From Kushneria pakistanensis (lineage in GTDB: Bacteria > Pseudomonadota > Gammaproteobacteria > Pseudomonadales > Halomonadaceae): a stretch of 64,000 bases of DNA. A model generated the notes under the pieces. It saw only the letters and a program-made list of their open reading frames with translations, had not been told where the DNA came from and did no database searches. This document shows, piece by piece, positions 36,129-44,456 of the stretch (position 1 is its first letter; each line of letters opens with the position of its first letter). The position numbers and the translations under genes were made by a program. The stretch lies in NCBI RefSeq assembly GCF_014652795.1, contig NZ_BMZM01000004.1, positions 62,001 to 126,000 on the forward strand, given 5' to 3'.

Positions 36129-36475
36129 TTGATGGGCTTTATAAGTCGGTGTTGCGAAGCGCGTTTGGACTCTCGATGGGTGCTATATGGCAGCATATGA
36201 CGGTTGAGCTTCTTGGCTCGTCTATCGACTACACGGACCGAGTCAACCTGTTCTTTTCTCTGATGAAGCGTCTGATGTTGGAGGGGAATATAAGACTTGC
36301 GCATGATGGCCTTTTCCTTATTGGTACTATCCAAGATCAGTTGGACGTGCTTAAGGAAGCGTGGCCCAAAGAGCCTGATGAAGAAGCTCTTGATGGTTTT
36401 GGGCTTTGGTTTATTACAGAGGCACCTGTTGGAGTTGTATGGATAGACTCAGATGGGGAAGAGTTCTGGACGTAG
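36125..36475 (+). CDS. DUF596-family immunity protein
   Basis: 116-residue protein with the layout of the DUF596 family: IWQHMTVELL, a helical FFSLMKRLMLEGNIRLA, QLDVLKEAWPKEPDEEAL, and a C-terminal VGVVWIDSDGEEFW. DUF596 proteins accompany toxin tails in contact-inhibition and related loci of Haemophilus, Neisseria and enterobacteria, so an immunity role is likely. It overlaps the toxin remnant upstream by 4 bases and is followed after 13 bases by the lipase-bearing cassette. With only a toxin scrap beside it, it may serve as an orphan antidote against neighbours' toxins. Confidence 0.7.
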   Translation: MIDGLYKSVLRSAFGLSMGAIWQHMTVELLGSSIDYTDRVNLFFSLMKRLMLEGNIRLAHDGLFLIGTIQDQLDVLKEAWPKEPDEEALDGFGLWFITEAPVGVVWIDSDGEEFWT

Positions 36476-36488
36476 GTCGTAGGGCCCG

Positions 36489-38078
36489 GTGGTGAAAAAT
36501 AATTGGTCCTATATTGTCGGTGGCAATGACGCTGAACTAATTGTCGCCAATGATCGGGACTACCACTTCTACCAGAAGAAGAAAAAGAGCGGTGGACTGA
36601 TCAGCAGCAAAAAGATGAAGCGCGACGAGGTCACCGATACCCGCGCGGTCGGCACCGCGGTGGAAAGCGGTGGTGATCTCATCATTGCCAGCGGCAACGA
36701 TCAGGTCTATCAGAAGGCGCGTCTGGATGCCGGTGAGGATATGACTCTGACCAGCGGTGGCGATATCACCTTTGCCGCGGCCATGGATGCTCGCTCCGAG
36801 TCTCATGAGAAGAGCAGGAGTAACTGGGCGTGGCAGTCGGCGAAGGGCAAGGGCAGTACCGACGAGACCCTGCGCCAGAGTGAACTGATCGCTCAGGGGC
36901 AACTGGCGATCAATGCTGCCAACCGCGTCAACATTGACGTTCGCGACATTGACCAGCAGAGCGTCAGTCAAACCATTGAGGCCATGGCCGCCGCCGAGCC
37001 GGAGCTTGCATGGCTCAAACAGGCCGAAGCGCAGGGTGATATTGACTGGCGGCAGGTGAAGGAGATCCATGACAGTTGGGACTACAGCCAATCGGGCGTT
37101 AGCCCTGCTGTAGGTATGGCCGTGGCCATTGTCGCAGCTGCCGCGACGTCCGGTGCCGCCAGTTCGGCAATCGGAACGTTATCGGGAACTACGTCAGCGG
37201 CGACCGCGACTACGGCTGCCTCGGTATGGGCGGCCGGGACAACCACGGCCGCCTCCGGCTGGGCCAACGCAGCCCTTTCAGGGGCCATCGCTGGAGCAGT
37301 CGGTGGTGTCGCCGGAGCGGCAAGTCAGGGTCAGGATTGGCAAACCCCTGCGCTGCATGGCGCGATAATGGGTGGTCTTGCCAATTATCTGGCGGCGGGT
37401 ACCTATTACGGCAATCCCTTGAGCAAGGCGACCGACCTGGGGCAACAGATCTCGCAAGGTGCTTTGCTGGATGCCGGAAAGGTGGTTGGCGGCGTTGTTA
37501 TGCAAAAGACCTGGAGTCGTATCGCCGAGAAGCTGGCCAAAGGTGTGGGCCTGAATGCGGAAGAGCTGAACTGGTTATTAATGGCCGGTTCGGTCGCAGG
37601 CGATCAACTGCCCGGGATTGGCAATCGCTATAAGGCAGACGATCAAAAATTTAATCTAACAAATTATGTGGGCGAGCGTGGCGTCATGGATCGTGATCTA
37701 CCGGGGCTCCCGTTCGACGCGGTCGATATCGCGCTCGGGTATCAGGGACTGCCGGACGCTTCAGTACGTGCCTATCTAGTCGACCAGGGTTTTGGCGGAG
37801 CTTTGACAGGACACAGCCTGGGTACGTTGACATCCAACTATCTGGCAGGTAATGGACTGGTCGAGCACGCTGAACTCTTCTCTCTACCTTTCGGCAATAT
37901 TGCGGCACCCGGCGCACATCTGACCATTGGCTCGGGTGATCTGGTCAATGGTGGTTACCTTGGAAAAATATTTAATCCCGATGCCATCGTTGCACCACTA
38001 ACTCCATCTCAACATCCATTTAATAACTACAAGGCATTTATCGATGCAAATCGCGAGCTCTACCCGACGGATCATTGA
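36489..38078 (+). CDS. Orphan CdiA fragment with lipase-like C-terminal toxin
   Basis: 529 residues from a GTG start. Residues 8-203 repeat the FHA-2 part of cdiA (R2; YHFYQKKKKSGGL onward). A new Ala/Gly-rich hydrophobic pretoxin follows (about 205-300, AVGMAVAIVAAAATSGAASS), then a tip with GALTGHSLGTLTSNYLAGNG (about 437-456). GHSLG is the GxSxG nucleophile elbow of alpha/beta-hydrolase lipases; Ser443 would be the nucleophile, with Asp498 (NPDAIVAPL) and His509 (SQHPFNNY) as candidate partners. There is no signal peptide or TPS domain, so it cannot be secreted on its own unless exchanged into cdiA. Predicted activity (phospholipase or esterase) is inference from one motif and the neighbouring lipoprotein. 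Confidence 0.72.
   Translation: MVKNNWSYIVGGNDAELIVANDRDYHFYQKKKKSGGLISSKKMKRDEVTDTRAVGTAVESGGDLIIASGNDQVYQKARLDAGEDMTLTSGGDITFAAAMDARSESHEKSRSNWAWQSAKGKGSTDETLRQSELIAQGQLAINAANRVNIDVRDIDQQSVSQTIEAMAAAEPELAWLKQAEAQGDIDWRQVKEIHDSWDYSQSGVSPAVGMAVAIVAAAATSGAASSAIGTLSGTTSAATATTAASVWAAGTTTAASGWANAALSGAIAGAVGGVAGAASQGQDWQTPALHGAIMGGLANYLAAGTYYGNPLSKATDLGQQISQGALLDAGKVVGGVVMQKTWSRIAEKLAKGVGLNAEELNWLLMAGSVAGDQLPGIGNRYKADDQKFNLTNYVGERGVMDRDLPGLPFDAVDIALGYQGLPDASVRAYLVDQGFGGALTGHSLGTLTSNYLAGNGLVEHAELFSLPFGNIAAPGAHLTIGSGDLVNGGYLGKIFNPDAIVAPLTPSQHPFNNYKAFIDANRELYPTDH
36510..37097 (+). repeat. Direct repeat R2, orphan copy (partner 29953-30540)
   Basis: Second copy of the cdiA FHA-2 segment, offset 6557 bases, same strand and same reading frame relative to the protein. 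Similarity ends after GTGAAGGAGATCCATGAC, where the lipase cassette's own pretoxin begins. Confidence 0.85.
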
Positions 38079-38703
38079 TCCCTGGTATGTGTGTTTTAGT
38101 CGCTCTAAACAACCGCAATGGCCGTTGTTGCCACTGGGAGTCGTCATGATGACTACGCTCAGTGGTTGTCCGACCATGGCCGATTACGGAGCTGCGACCA
38201 GTGGCGATGGGCGTGATTTTGTCGCGCCTCATGAGAAGTTTCAGGTCGATCCTATCGATTATCCGGTCTTTGCCACTACAGAGGATCGTGAAGCGCCTCG
38301 AAGTAATGTCAACCACCCACGAAACAACGGCAGAAAAATGCCTCCGTTGAAGCAAAGCTACCGTTGGCAGGTTACCCATAAGGTGTATGGCGAATATCTG
38401 ATCGGTTCCGAGGAGTTCGACCAGGCGTGGTGTCGTCAGACCAAGGATGGTCGGGATCACCCGGAGCATTGTGAGCCGGAGGGCATTGGTGCCGAATATC
38501 TGGAGCGAATATACATTCATCCGAATGGCTCGGCCTATGCTTATGGGTACCTGAAAAATACTCCTCGGTGGCCGCACTGGTTTGGGAAAAACGAGACCTG
38601 GTTTTGGCATGATGACACCGGCGACTGGTCCGGCCAGCCGTGGTTCGAATGCGTGGCTCGGTGCGACAAGCTAAAGAATATGAGGGACGAGTCGGCTCGG
38701 TGA
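38044..38703 (+). CDS. Putative lipoprotein immunity partner of the lipase-like toxin
   Basis: 219-residue protein whose start overlaps the end of the lipase-like gene by 35 bases. The N-terminus has a basic stretch, a hydrophobic run (PLLPLGVVMMTTLSGC) and a clear lipobox LSGC at about residue 42; a GTG at 38089 would give a more usual 26-residue lipoprotein signal. The ATG at 38044 has AAGG nine bases upstream. The mature part is rich in Trp, His and Tyr with four or five cysteines (WCRQTKDGRDHPEHC, WFECVARC), suiting a disulfide-bonded periplasmic protein. I recognise no family. A membrane-anchored periplasmic antidote fits a toxin that attacks membrane lipids, as with lipoprotein immunity to type VI phospholipase effectors. 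Confidence 0.68.
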   Translation: MQIASSTRRIIDPWYVCFSRSKQPQWPLLPLGVVMMTTLSGCPTMADYGAATSGDGRDFVAPHEKFQVDPIDYPVFATTEDREAPRSNVNHPRNNGRKMPPLKQSYRWQVTHKVYGEYLIGSEEFDQAWCRQTKDGRDHPEHCEPEGIGAEYLERIYIHPNGSAYAYGYLKNTPRWPHWFGKNETWFWHDDTGDWSGQPWFECVARCDKLKNMRDESAR

Positions 38704-38999
38704 CTTCCGCTCGTTCATGCACCTCACCACCACTCAAACTGTTTTTTCTCTCACATTCTCAAACAGCGTCCATCTCTCTTCCAATATGCAAAAAGAAGCT
38801 AAAGTATGCTGCTGGCATATGCAAAGCATGAGGCGGTAAAGGGTGACCTTTCTGTACCTTTTCCATGTAGCTCTGTCATCGTAAATGGGCTTTCGCTTGT
38901 GCTTGCCGATGTCAGGGGATGACGGGCGGCTGGTCACCCGGGTCTCCGGTAATAATGTATGCCGTGCCTGTTTTCGGCCGTTCTGCCTGGAATGCTTTC
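38704..38999. other. Intergenic boundary of the contact-inhibition island
   Basis: 296 bases between the lipoprotein gene and the polyamine cluster. The left part is AT-rich with the short direct repeat CTCAAAC (twice, about 25 bases apart). No tRNA, integrase, terminator or target-site duplication is visible. Confidence 0.5.
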
Positions 39000-40277
39000 A
39001 TGACCCTGGATAATAACAGCTGGTATGCCCACTCCCGCAATCTTACGCTGGACAACACCACGCCCCTGAGCGGGGCGCAGCGTTTTGATGTGGCGATCAT
39101 CGGTGGCGGGGTCACCGGATGCAGCGCCGCTTTGCATCTGGCCGAGCGGGGCTATCGGGTGGCAATCCTGGAGGCCGGTGAGATCGGGGCGGGCGCATCA
39201 GGACGTAGCGGCGGGCAGATCCTGCCGGGGCTGGGCACCGAGCTTTCAGTAATCGAGCGCGCCCTTGGACAGGCAGCCGCGCGCGATATCTGGGAGATGA
39301 GCCGCGAAGCGGTCAGGCTGACCGAGTCGCTGATTGCGCATCATCATATTGATTGCGAATATTCCCGCGGTTATGTTCATGCCGCGATCAAGCCGCGACA
39401 TGAGCGCGCCATGAAAACCATGCGTGATGAGATGGCTGCGCGCTACGGTTATGAAGGCCTTGAGTGGCTGGAAGGCGAGGCCCTGAAGGCGCATGTAACC
39501 ACAAATGCCTACATCGGCGGACTGTATGAGCGTGAGGCAGGTCACCTGCATCCGCTCAATTACACGCTGGGGCTGGCGCGTGCTGCACAACAGGCCGGCG
39601 CTGTTGTGCATGAACACAGCCGTATCATGCACGTCGTGCCGGGGCAGGTGATTCGGGTGGCCACGGCGCAGGGCCATATTGACTGTGATCATCTGCTGGT
39701 GGCGGGCAATGCCTATCTGAACGGACTGATGCCCGAGCTTGAGCGCAAGATCATGCCGGTGGTGAACTACATCATTGCCACCGAACCCCTGTCCGAGGAG
39801 CAGGTGGCACAGACGCTGCCACAGCGCGATGCTGTCTCGGACGCCAATTTTGTGCTGGACTACTATCGCCTCACCCAGGGACGACGTTTACTCTATGGTG
39901 GACAGGTCAGCTACAGTGGCCGCGAGCCGCGCCAGCTGGTCGCAACCATGCAGCGCAAGATGCGCGAACTCTTTCCAGTGCTTGGGAACGTGGCGATCGA
40001 TTATCGCTGGGGCGGCCGGGTGGCCATTACCCGCAATCGGGCGCCGCATTTTGGCCGACTGGATCACAATATTCATTTTGTGCAGGGGTATTCAGGCCAT
40101 GGCATGGCGCTGGCAGGGCTTGCCGGTCAACTGATGGCCGATGCCGTGGCCGGACAGTGTGAGCGCTTTGATCTGTTTGCCACCATGAAACATCTTGATT
40201 TTCCCGGTGGTCGCCGGCTTCGCACTCCGCTGCTGGTGCTGGCGACCACCTTTTATCGATGGCGGGATCGGCTCTGA
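39000..40277 (+). CDS. FAD-dependent amine oxidoreductase (PuuB/OrdL type)
   Basis: 425-residue DAO-family flavoprotein. The FAD site is FDVAIIGGGVTGCSAALHLAE, followed by GAGASGRSGGQILPGLG, the motif typical of gamma-glutamylputrescine oxidase. The C-terminal half has RWGGRVAITRNRAPHFGRL and GYSGHGMALAG. ATG at 39000 aligns with PuuB N-termini (LDNNSWYAHSRN); the frame is open to 38919. It begins the polyamine cluster, 79 bases before the ABC ATPase gene, and is a paralogue of the oxidase at 47004. Probably oxidises a gamma-glutamylated polyamine; exact substrate not deducible. Confidence 0.85.
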   Translation: MTLDNNSWYAHSRNLTLDNTTPLSGAQRFDVAIIGGGVTGCSAALHLAERGYRVAILEAGEIGAGASGRSGGQILPGLGTELSVIERALGQAAARDIWEMSREAVRLTESLIAHHHIDCEYSRGYVHAAIKPRHERAMKTMRDEMAARYGYEGLEWLEGEALKAHVTTNAYIGGLYEREAGHLHPLNYTLGLARAAQQAGAVVHEHSRIMHVVPGQVIRVATAQGHIDCDHLLVAGNAYLNGLMPELERKIMPVVNYIIATEPLSEEQVAQTLPQRDAVSDANFVLDYYRLTQGRRLLYGGQVSYSGREPRQLVATMQRKMRELFPVLGNVAIDYRWGGRVAITRNRAPHFGRLDHNIHFVQGYSGHGMALAGLAGQLMADAVAGQCERFDLFATMKHLDFPGGRRLRTPLLVLATTFYRWRDRL

Positions 40278-40356
40278 GTTTCAGAGCGTTGCCCCATGAC
40301 TTATATCTTCAGGCACCACCCAGGTGGTGCATTCATACGCAAGGGGATCCTGTTCG

Positions 40357-41532
40357 ATGGCAGAACGCTCACCGACCGCCGCACCCGGCGGGCCTTTTTC
40401 ATCAGTCGAGAGCACCACGGGTAGCGAGGCCAGTGCGGCGCGAGAGGCGTCCTCCATCAGCCTGAAAGGCATTCGCAAGGAGTATCCAGGCGGTGTCGTG
40501 GCGCTGGAAAGCGTGGATCTGAATATTCGTGCCGGTGAGTTTTTTACGCTGCTGGGGCCCTCCGGCTGCGGCAAGACCACGCTGTTGCGAATGCTGGCAG
40601 GCCTTGACGAACCCAGCGCCGGCACGCTCTCCATTGGCGGGGTGGATGTCACCGATACGCCGCCCCACAAGCGCAGCGTCAATACGGTCTTTCAGTCCTA
40701 TGCGCTGTTTCCGCATCTCTCGGTGCGTGACAACATCGCCTTTGGTCTGAAAATGCGTGGCATGGCGCGTGCCGAGCGCGAGCAGAAGGTGGTCGAGATC
40801 GCCGAGTTCATCAAGCTCGGCTCGCTGATCGATCGCCGCGTCGATCAGCTCTCCGGTGGCCAGCGCCAGCGTATCGCGCTGGCGCGCGCCCTGATCTGCG
40901 AGCCGGATGTGCTGCTGCTTGATGAACCACTCTCGGCGCTCGACGCCGGGCTTCGCAGTCAGCTGCAGGTCGAGTTGTTGCGCACCCAGAAGCGTCTGGG
41001 CATGACATTCGTGTTCGTCACCCATGACCAGGAAGAAGCAATGGTCATGAGTGACCGCATCGCGGTATTAAACGACGGGATCATCCAGCAAATCGGCAGT
41101 CCGCAGGAGGTCTACGAGCGGCCGGCCAATCTGTTCGTGGCACGCTTCATGGGCCATGACAATCTCTTCCCGATCTCGGCCAGAGAGGGCATGACGGTCA
41201 AGACGCCCATCGGGACGCTGGAAACCGAGGATAAAAATGAAGGCCGGGTGGCGCTGATCCGCCCCGAGACGCTGGAGCTGACCGCGCCCGGTGCGCCGAG
41301 CGTGGAGCCGGGCAAGCAGCTCAATATGCTCATGTGCCGGGTCGTGGAGCGTTTTTATCGCGGCAGCAACGTCGAGTATCGGCTTTCCCATCAGCATGGC
41401 GAACAGCACAGCGAACTGATTGCCGAAATCTCCAATACCGGCGATCGCCTTTTTCGGGTCGGTGATGAGGTCAAGGTCGAGATCTACCCCGAAGACGTCA
41501 TCATGTTAAGCGATGACGAGGAGGGCGCATGA
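40357..41532 (+). CDS. Polyamine ABC transporter ATP-binding protein (PotA/PotG type)
   Basis: 391-residue cytoplasmic ATPase powering polyamine import. Walker A GPSGCGKTTLLRML, signature LSGGQRQRIALARAL, Walker B VLLLDEPLSALD and H-loop VFVTHDQEEAM are intact, and the C-terminal TOBE region is present. The first 40 residues are a Ser/Ala/Pro-rich extension before SISLKGIRKEYPGG. ATG at 40357 has AAGGGG 10 bases upstream and is preferred over GTG at 40324. Its stop overlaps the next permease start (ATGA). Confidence 0.92.
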   Translation: MAERSPTAAPGGPFSSVESTTGSEASAAREASSISLKGIRKEYPGGVVALESVDLNIRAGEFFTLLGPSGCGKTTLLRMLAGLDEPSAGTLSIGGVDVTDTPPHKRSVNTVFQSYALFPHLSVRDNIAFGLKMRGMARAEREQKVVEIAEFIKLGSLIDRRVDQLSGGQRQRIALARALICEPDVLLLDEPLSALDAGLRSQLQVELLRTQKRLGMTFVFVTHDQEEAMVMSDRIAVLNDGIIQQIGSPQEVYERPANLFVARFMGHDNLFPISAREGMTVKTPIGTLETEDKNEGRVALIRPETLELTAPGAPSVEPGKQLNMLMCRVVERFYRGSNVEYRLSHQHGEQHSELIAEISNTGDRLFRVGDEVKVEIYPEDVIMLSDDEEGA

Positions 41533-42443
41533 ACCAGGTGGATGTGGTCTGGCGACGTCGGCGTCGCCGGGAAACCCGTCATCTCTTGATGAGTGTGCTG
41601 CCGGGGGCGCTGTGGATATTCATCTTTCTGGTGCTGCCCAGTGCCTATCTGATGTCGGTGGCCTTCATGACCAACGGCGGCTTTGGTCAGCCGCAGCTGC
41701 CGCTGACGCTGGACGCCTTTCGCAATCTGGCCGGCTTTGGCTTTCTGGGCTGGAGCCCGGGTAATCTTTATACGCTGTGGCGCTCCGTGTTTCAGTCCGT
41801 CATTTCGCTGGGACTGGTAGTGCTGGTGGCGTATCCGGTGGCCTGGTATATCTCCATGTGCCGGCCGCGTCTTCGCGCCATCATGCTGTTGGCCGTGGTG
41901 GTGCCGTCCTGGACCAATCAGGTCATTCGCGCCTTTGGCTGGATGAACCTGCTCTCGCCGGGCACGACACTGTCGGATCTGGCCGCCAGGCTGGGGTTGA
42001 TTGCGCCCAATATGGGGCTTTTTCCGTCCGATTTTGCCGTGACGCTGGGGCTGGTCTATAACTTCCTGCCCTTCATGGTGCTGCCGCTGTACGCTGCGTT
42101 TGAAAAGCTCGATCACGCCCAGATCGAGGCGGCGCGGGATCTTTACGCCTCGCCCCTGCGTACCTTCTTTGTCGCCGTACTGCCGCAGACGCTGCCGGGA
42201 TTGCTGGCGGGGTCGGTGCTGGTGGCCATTCCGGCCTTTGGCATGTATGTCATTCCGGAGCTGCTGGGGGGTGGGCGCTCACAGATGCTGGGCAACCTGG
42301 TGGCCAGCCAGTTCGGGGACGCCGCCAACTGGCCACTGGGCGCGGCCGGTGCACTTTTGATGCTGCTGGCCACCTTTGTGGGCCTGCTGGTGCTGCGTCG
42401 GATGGGTCGCCGCCTGGGCGGTGGCAGCGAGATGGTGATCTAG
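41529..42443 (+). CDS. Polyamine ABC transporter permease 1 (PotB/PotH type)
   Basis: 304-residue inner-membrane protein with six membrane segments, the first at WIFIFLVLPSAYLMSVAFM. The EAA loop that docks with the ATPase reads IEAARDLYASPLRTFFVAVLPQ. Forms a heterodimer with the permease at 42453. Overlaps the ATPase gene by 4 bases; 9 bases to the next permease. Confidence 0.93.
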   Translation: MNQVDVVWRRRRRRETRHLLMSVLPGALWIFIFLVLPSAYLMSVAFMTNGGFGQPQLPLTLDAFRNLAGFGFLGWSPGNLYTLWRSVFQSVISLGLVVLVAYPVAWYISMCRPRLRAIMLLAVVVPSWTNQVIRAFGWMNLLSPGTTLSDLAARLGLIAPNMGLFPSDFAVTLGLVYNFLPFMVLPLYAAFEKLDHAQIEAARDLYASPLRTFFVAVLPQTLPGLLAGSVLVAIPAFGMYVIPELLGGGRSQMLGNLVASQFGDAANWPLGAAGALLMLLATFVGLLVLRRMGRRLGGGSEMVI

Positions 42444-42452
42444 GAGGCCGGC

Positions 42453-43247
42453 ATGCATAACACGAGCTTTAAAAAGGGGCTGGCCATCTTCTGGTGGCTG
42501 ACACTGGTTTTCCTCTACGCGCCGCTGCTGGTCGTGATGGTGTTTTCGTTTAACGCCATCAATACCTCGGCGCGCTGGGGCGGTTTTTCGTTGCGCTGGT
42601 ACGAGCGGTTATTCAACAACGATGTCGTCATCGGTGCCATTGGTCATACGCTGCTGCTGGCGGTGATTTCCTCGATCATTGCCGTGATTCTGGGGGCGAT
42701 GATCGGTTACGGGCTCTATAAGCATCGTGCCCGCAAACTCGGGCTTTTGATCATCCTGATTTATCTGCCGATCGTGATGCCCGACATCGTGTTCGGTATC
42801 GCCGACATGGCGTTTTTCGTTCAGATCAACCGCCTGACCGGGCTGCTGTCGCCGGGGCTTTCGACCATGGTGATTGCCCATGTGACCTTCCAGATTCCGT
42901 TTGTGGCGCTGATTGTCTATTCACGCTTTGTGGGCCTGGATGCCACGCTCTTTGATGCAGCGAAGGATCTCTACGCCAGCCCCTGGCAGCGGGTGGCGCA
43001 TTTCATTTTGCCGACCATCAAGCCTGCGCTTTTGTCGGCGTTTTTCCTGTCGTTTACGCTCTCGGTCGATGATTTCGTGATCAGCTTCTTTACGGCAGGG
43101 CCTGAAAGCGCGACGCTGCCGATCTATATCTGGGGCGCCATTCGCCGCGGCATCTCACCGGAAATCAATGCCATTGCGACCCTCATGATTGCTTCCGTGG
43201 CGCTGGTGGCCGTGCTGAGCCTTTTGTTCAACCGTCGCCGCGCCTGA
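42453..43247 (+). CDS. Polyamine ABC transporter permease 2 (PotC/PotI type)
   Basis: 264-residue inner-membrane protein with six membrane segments (first: WWLTLVFLYAPLLVVMVFSF). The EAA loop is LFDAAKDLYASPWQRVAHFI, and SFTLSVDDFVISFFTAGP near the end is characteristic of PotC/PotI proteins. Pairs with the permease at 41529; followed after 62 bases by the binding protein gene. Confidence 0.93.
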   Translation: MHNTSFKKGLAIFWWLTLVFLYAPLLVVMVFSFNAINTSARWGGFSLRWYERLFNNDVVIGAIGHTLLLAVISSIIAVILGAMIGYGLYKHRARKLGLLIILIYLPIVMPDIVFGIADMAFFVQINRLTGLLSPGLSTMVIAHVTFQIPFVALIVYSRFVGLDATLFDAAKDLYASPWQRVAHFILPTIKPALLSAFFLSFTLSVDDFVISFFTAGPESATLPIYIWGAIRRGISPEINAIATLMIASVALVAVLSLLFNRRRA

Positions 43248-43309
43248 GCACCGCGGCGGAATCATAAAAACCGTAAACCATTGATCATGATCATTCAGGG
43301 AAACTGCCA

Positions 43310-44380
43310 ATGACTCCTTTCTCATTTCGCCCGGCGCTGATGGCCGGTGCCGTGGCCGCCGTCATGTTCTCCGGACACGCCGGCGCGGCCGAGCGTCTCT
43401 ATGTGTTCAACTGGACCGATTACATGGATCCGGAGATCATCGAGGCGTTCGAGAAGCAGTACGACGTTGAGGTGGTGCAGAACTACTACGGCTCGCTGGG
43501 CGAGATGTTCTCCAAGCTGCAGGCCGGCGGCGTGTCCCAGTACGACATCGTGGTGCCGTCGAACTATTTCGTGCCGCGCATGATCGAGGCGGGGCTTTTG
43601 CAGCCGCTGGACAAGTCGCAGCTGCCCAACATGGACAACCTCATGGAGCGCTTTGTTGATCCGCCCTATGATCCGGACAACAAGTACACAGCGGGTTATC
43701 TGTGGGGCTCGACGGGGTTGATCATCAACACTGACACCTTCCCCGAAGCAAAACCAAGCTGGTCGATGATCTTTGATGAGTCGGCCAACAAGAGCCAGCC
43801 GTTCTCGATGCTCAAGGATGGCCAGGTCATGTTTGGCGCCGCCTGTGCGTTTCTGGGCAAGCCCTATAACTGCACCGCGCAGGACGACATGGTCAACGCG
43901 GCAAAGCTGATGCTCAAGACCAAGCACCGGCGCAATTTCACCGGCTTTACCGATTCCACGCCGGTGCTCGGCCAGGTCGCCCGCGGCGTCAACGCCCTCG
44001 GGGTGACCTATAACGGGGATTATCTGCAGTACCGGGAGGATGACCCCGAAGGCTATGCCAACACCGAGTTCGTGATTCCTGAGGAGGGCTCGGAGCTGTG
44101 GATCGACTCCATGGCGATTCCGGCACGCGCCCCGCACCCGGAGCTGGCGCACAAGTTCATCAACTTCATTCTGGATGCCCAGGTGGGGGCGCAGCTTTCC
44201 AACTACACCTTCTACTCTACCCCGAACCAGGCGGCGGTCGAGCATCTGGACGCGGTGCTTCAGCAGCCGCCGTCACTGCCCGGTGATGAGGACATGGCAC
44301 GGCTGAAGTTCACGCCGACGCTGTCCGGCAAGGACCTGCAGCGCTATCAGCAGTTGTGGAATGAAGTGCAGTCACGCTAG
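43310..44380 (+). CDS. Periplasmic polyamine-binding protein (PotF type), copy 1
   Basis: 356-residue binding protein with a signal peptide (LMAGAVAAVMFSGHAGA, cleaved near residue 26). Mature start AERLYVFNWTDYMDPEII and end NYTFYSTPNQAA are typical of PotF/SpuD. It captures putrescine, spermidine or a related amine for the permeases upstream. A terminator follows immediately. About half its residues match the second binding protein at 45885. Confidence 0.92.
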   Translation: MTPFSFRPALMAGAVAAVMFSGHAGAAERLYVFNWTDYMDPEIIEAFEKQYDVEVVQNYYGSLGEMFSKLQAGGVSQYDIVVPSNYFVPRMIEAGLLQPLDKSQLPNMDNLMERFVDPPYDPDNKYTAGYLWGSTGLIINTDTFPEAKPSWSMIFDESANKSQPFSMLKDGQVMFGAACAFLGKPYNCTAQDDMVNAAKLMLKTKHRRNFTGFTDSTPVLGQVARGVNALGVTYNGDYLQYREDDPEGYANTEFVIPEEGSELWIDSMAIPARAPHPELAHKFINFILDAQVGAQLSNYTFYSTPNQAAVEHLDAVLQQPPSLPGDEDMARLKFTPTLSGKDLQRYQQLWNEVQSR

Positions 44381-44388
44381 AACGTGAT

Positions 44389-44420
44389 GGGCTGTTCGCC
44401 ATTTGGTGAACAGCCCTTTT
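44389..44420 (+). terminator. Terminator after binding protein copy 1
   Basis: 12-bp stem GGGCTGTTCGCC / GGTGAACAGCCC (one G-T pair) around ATTT, followed by TTTT. The T run is short, so read-through into puuA is likely. Confidence 0.7.
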
Positions 44421-44456
44421 ACATGCGTTTGATCAGGCTCGGCTGAGGAGGCCGAC

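Noticed and set aside
38704-38999. Short CTCAAAC repeats as an insertion-sequence end or attachment site
   Set aside because: Only 7 bases, no inverted partner, transposase or integrase nearby.
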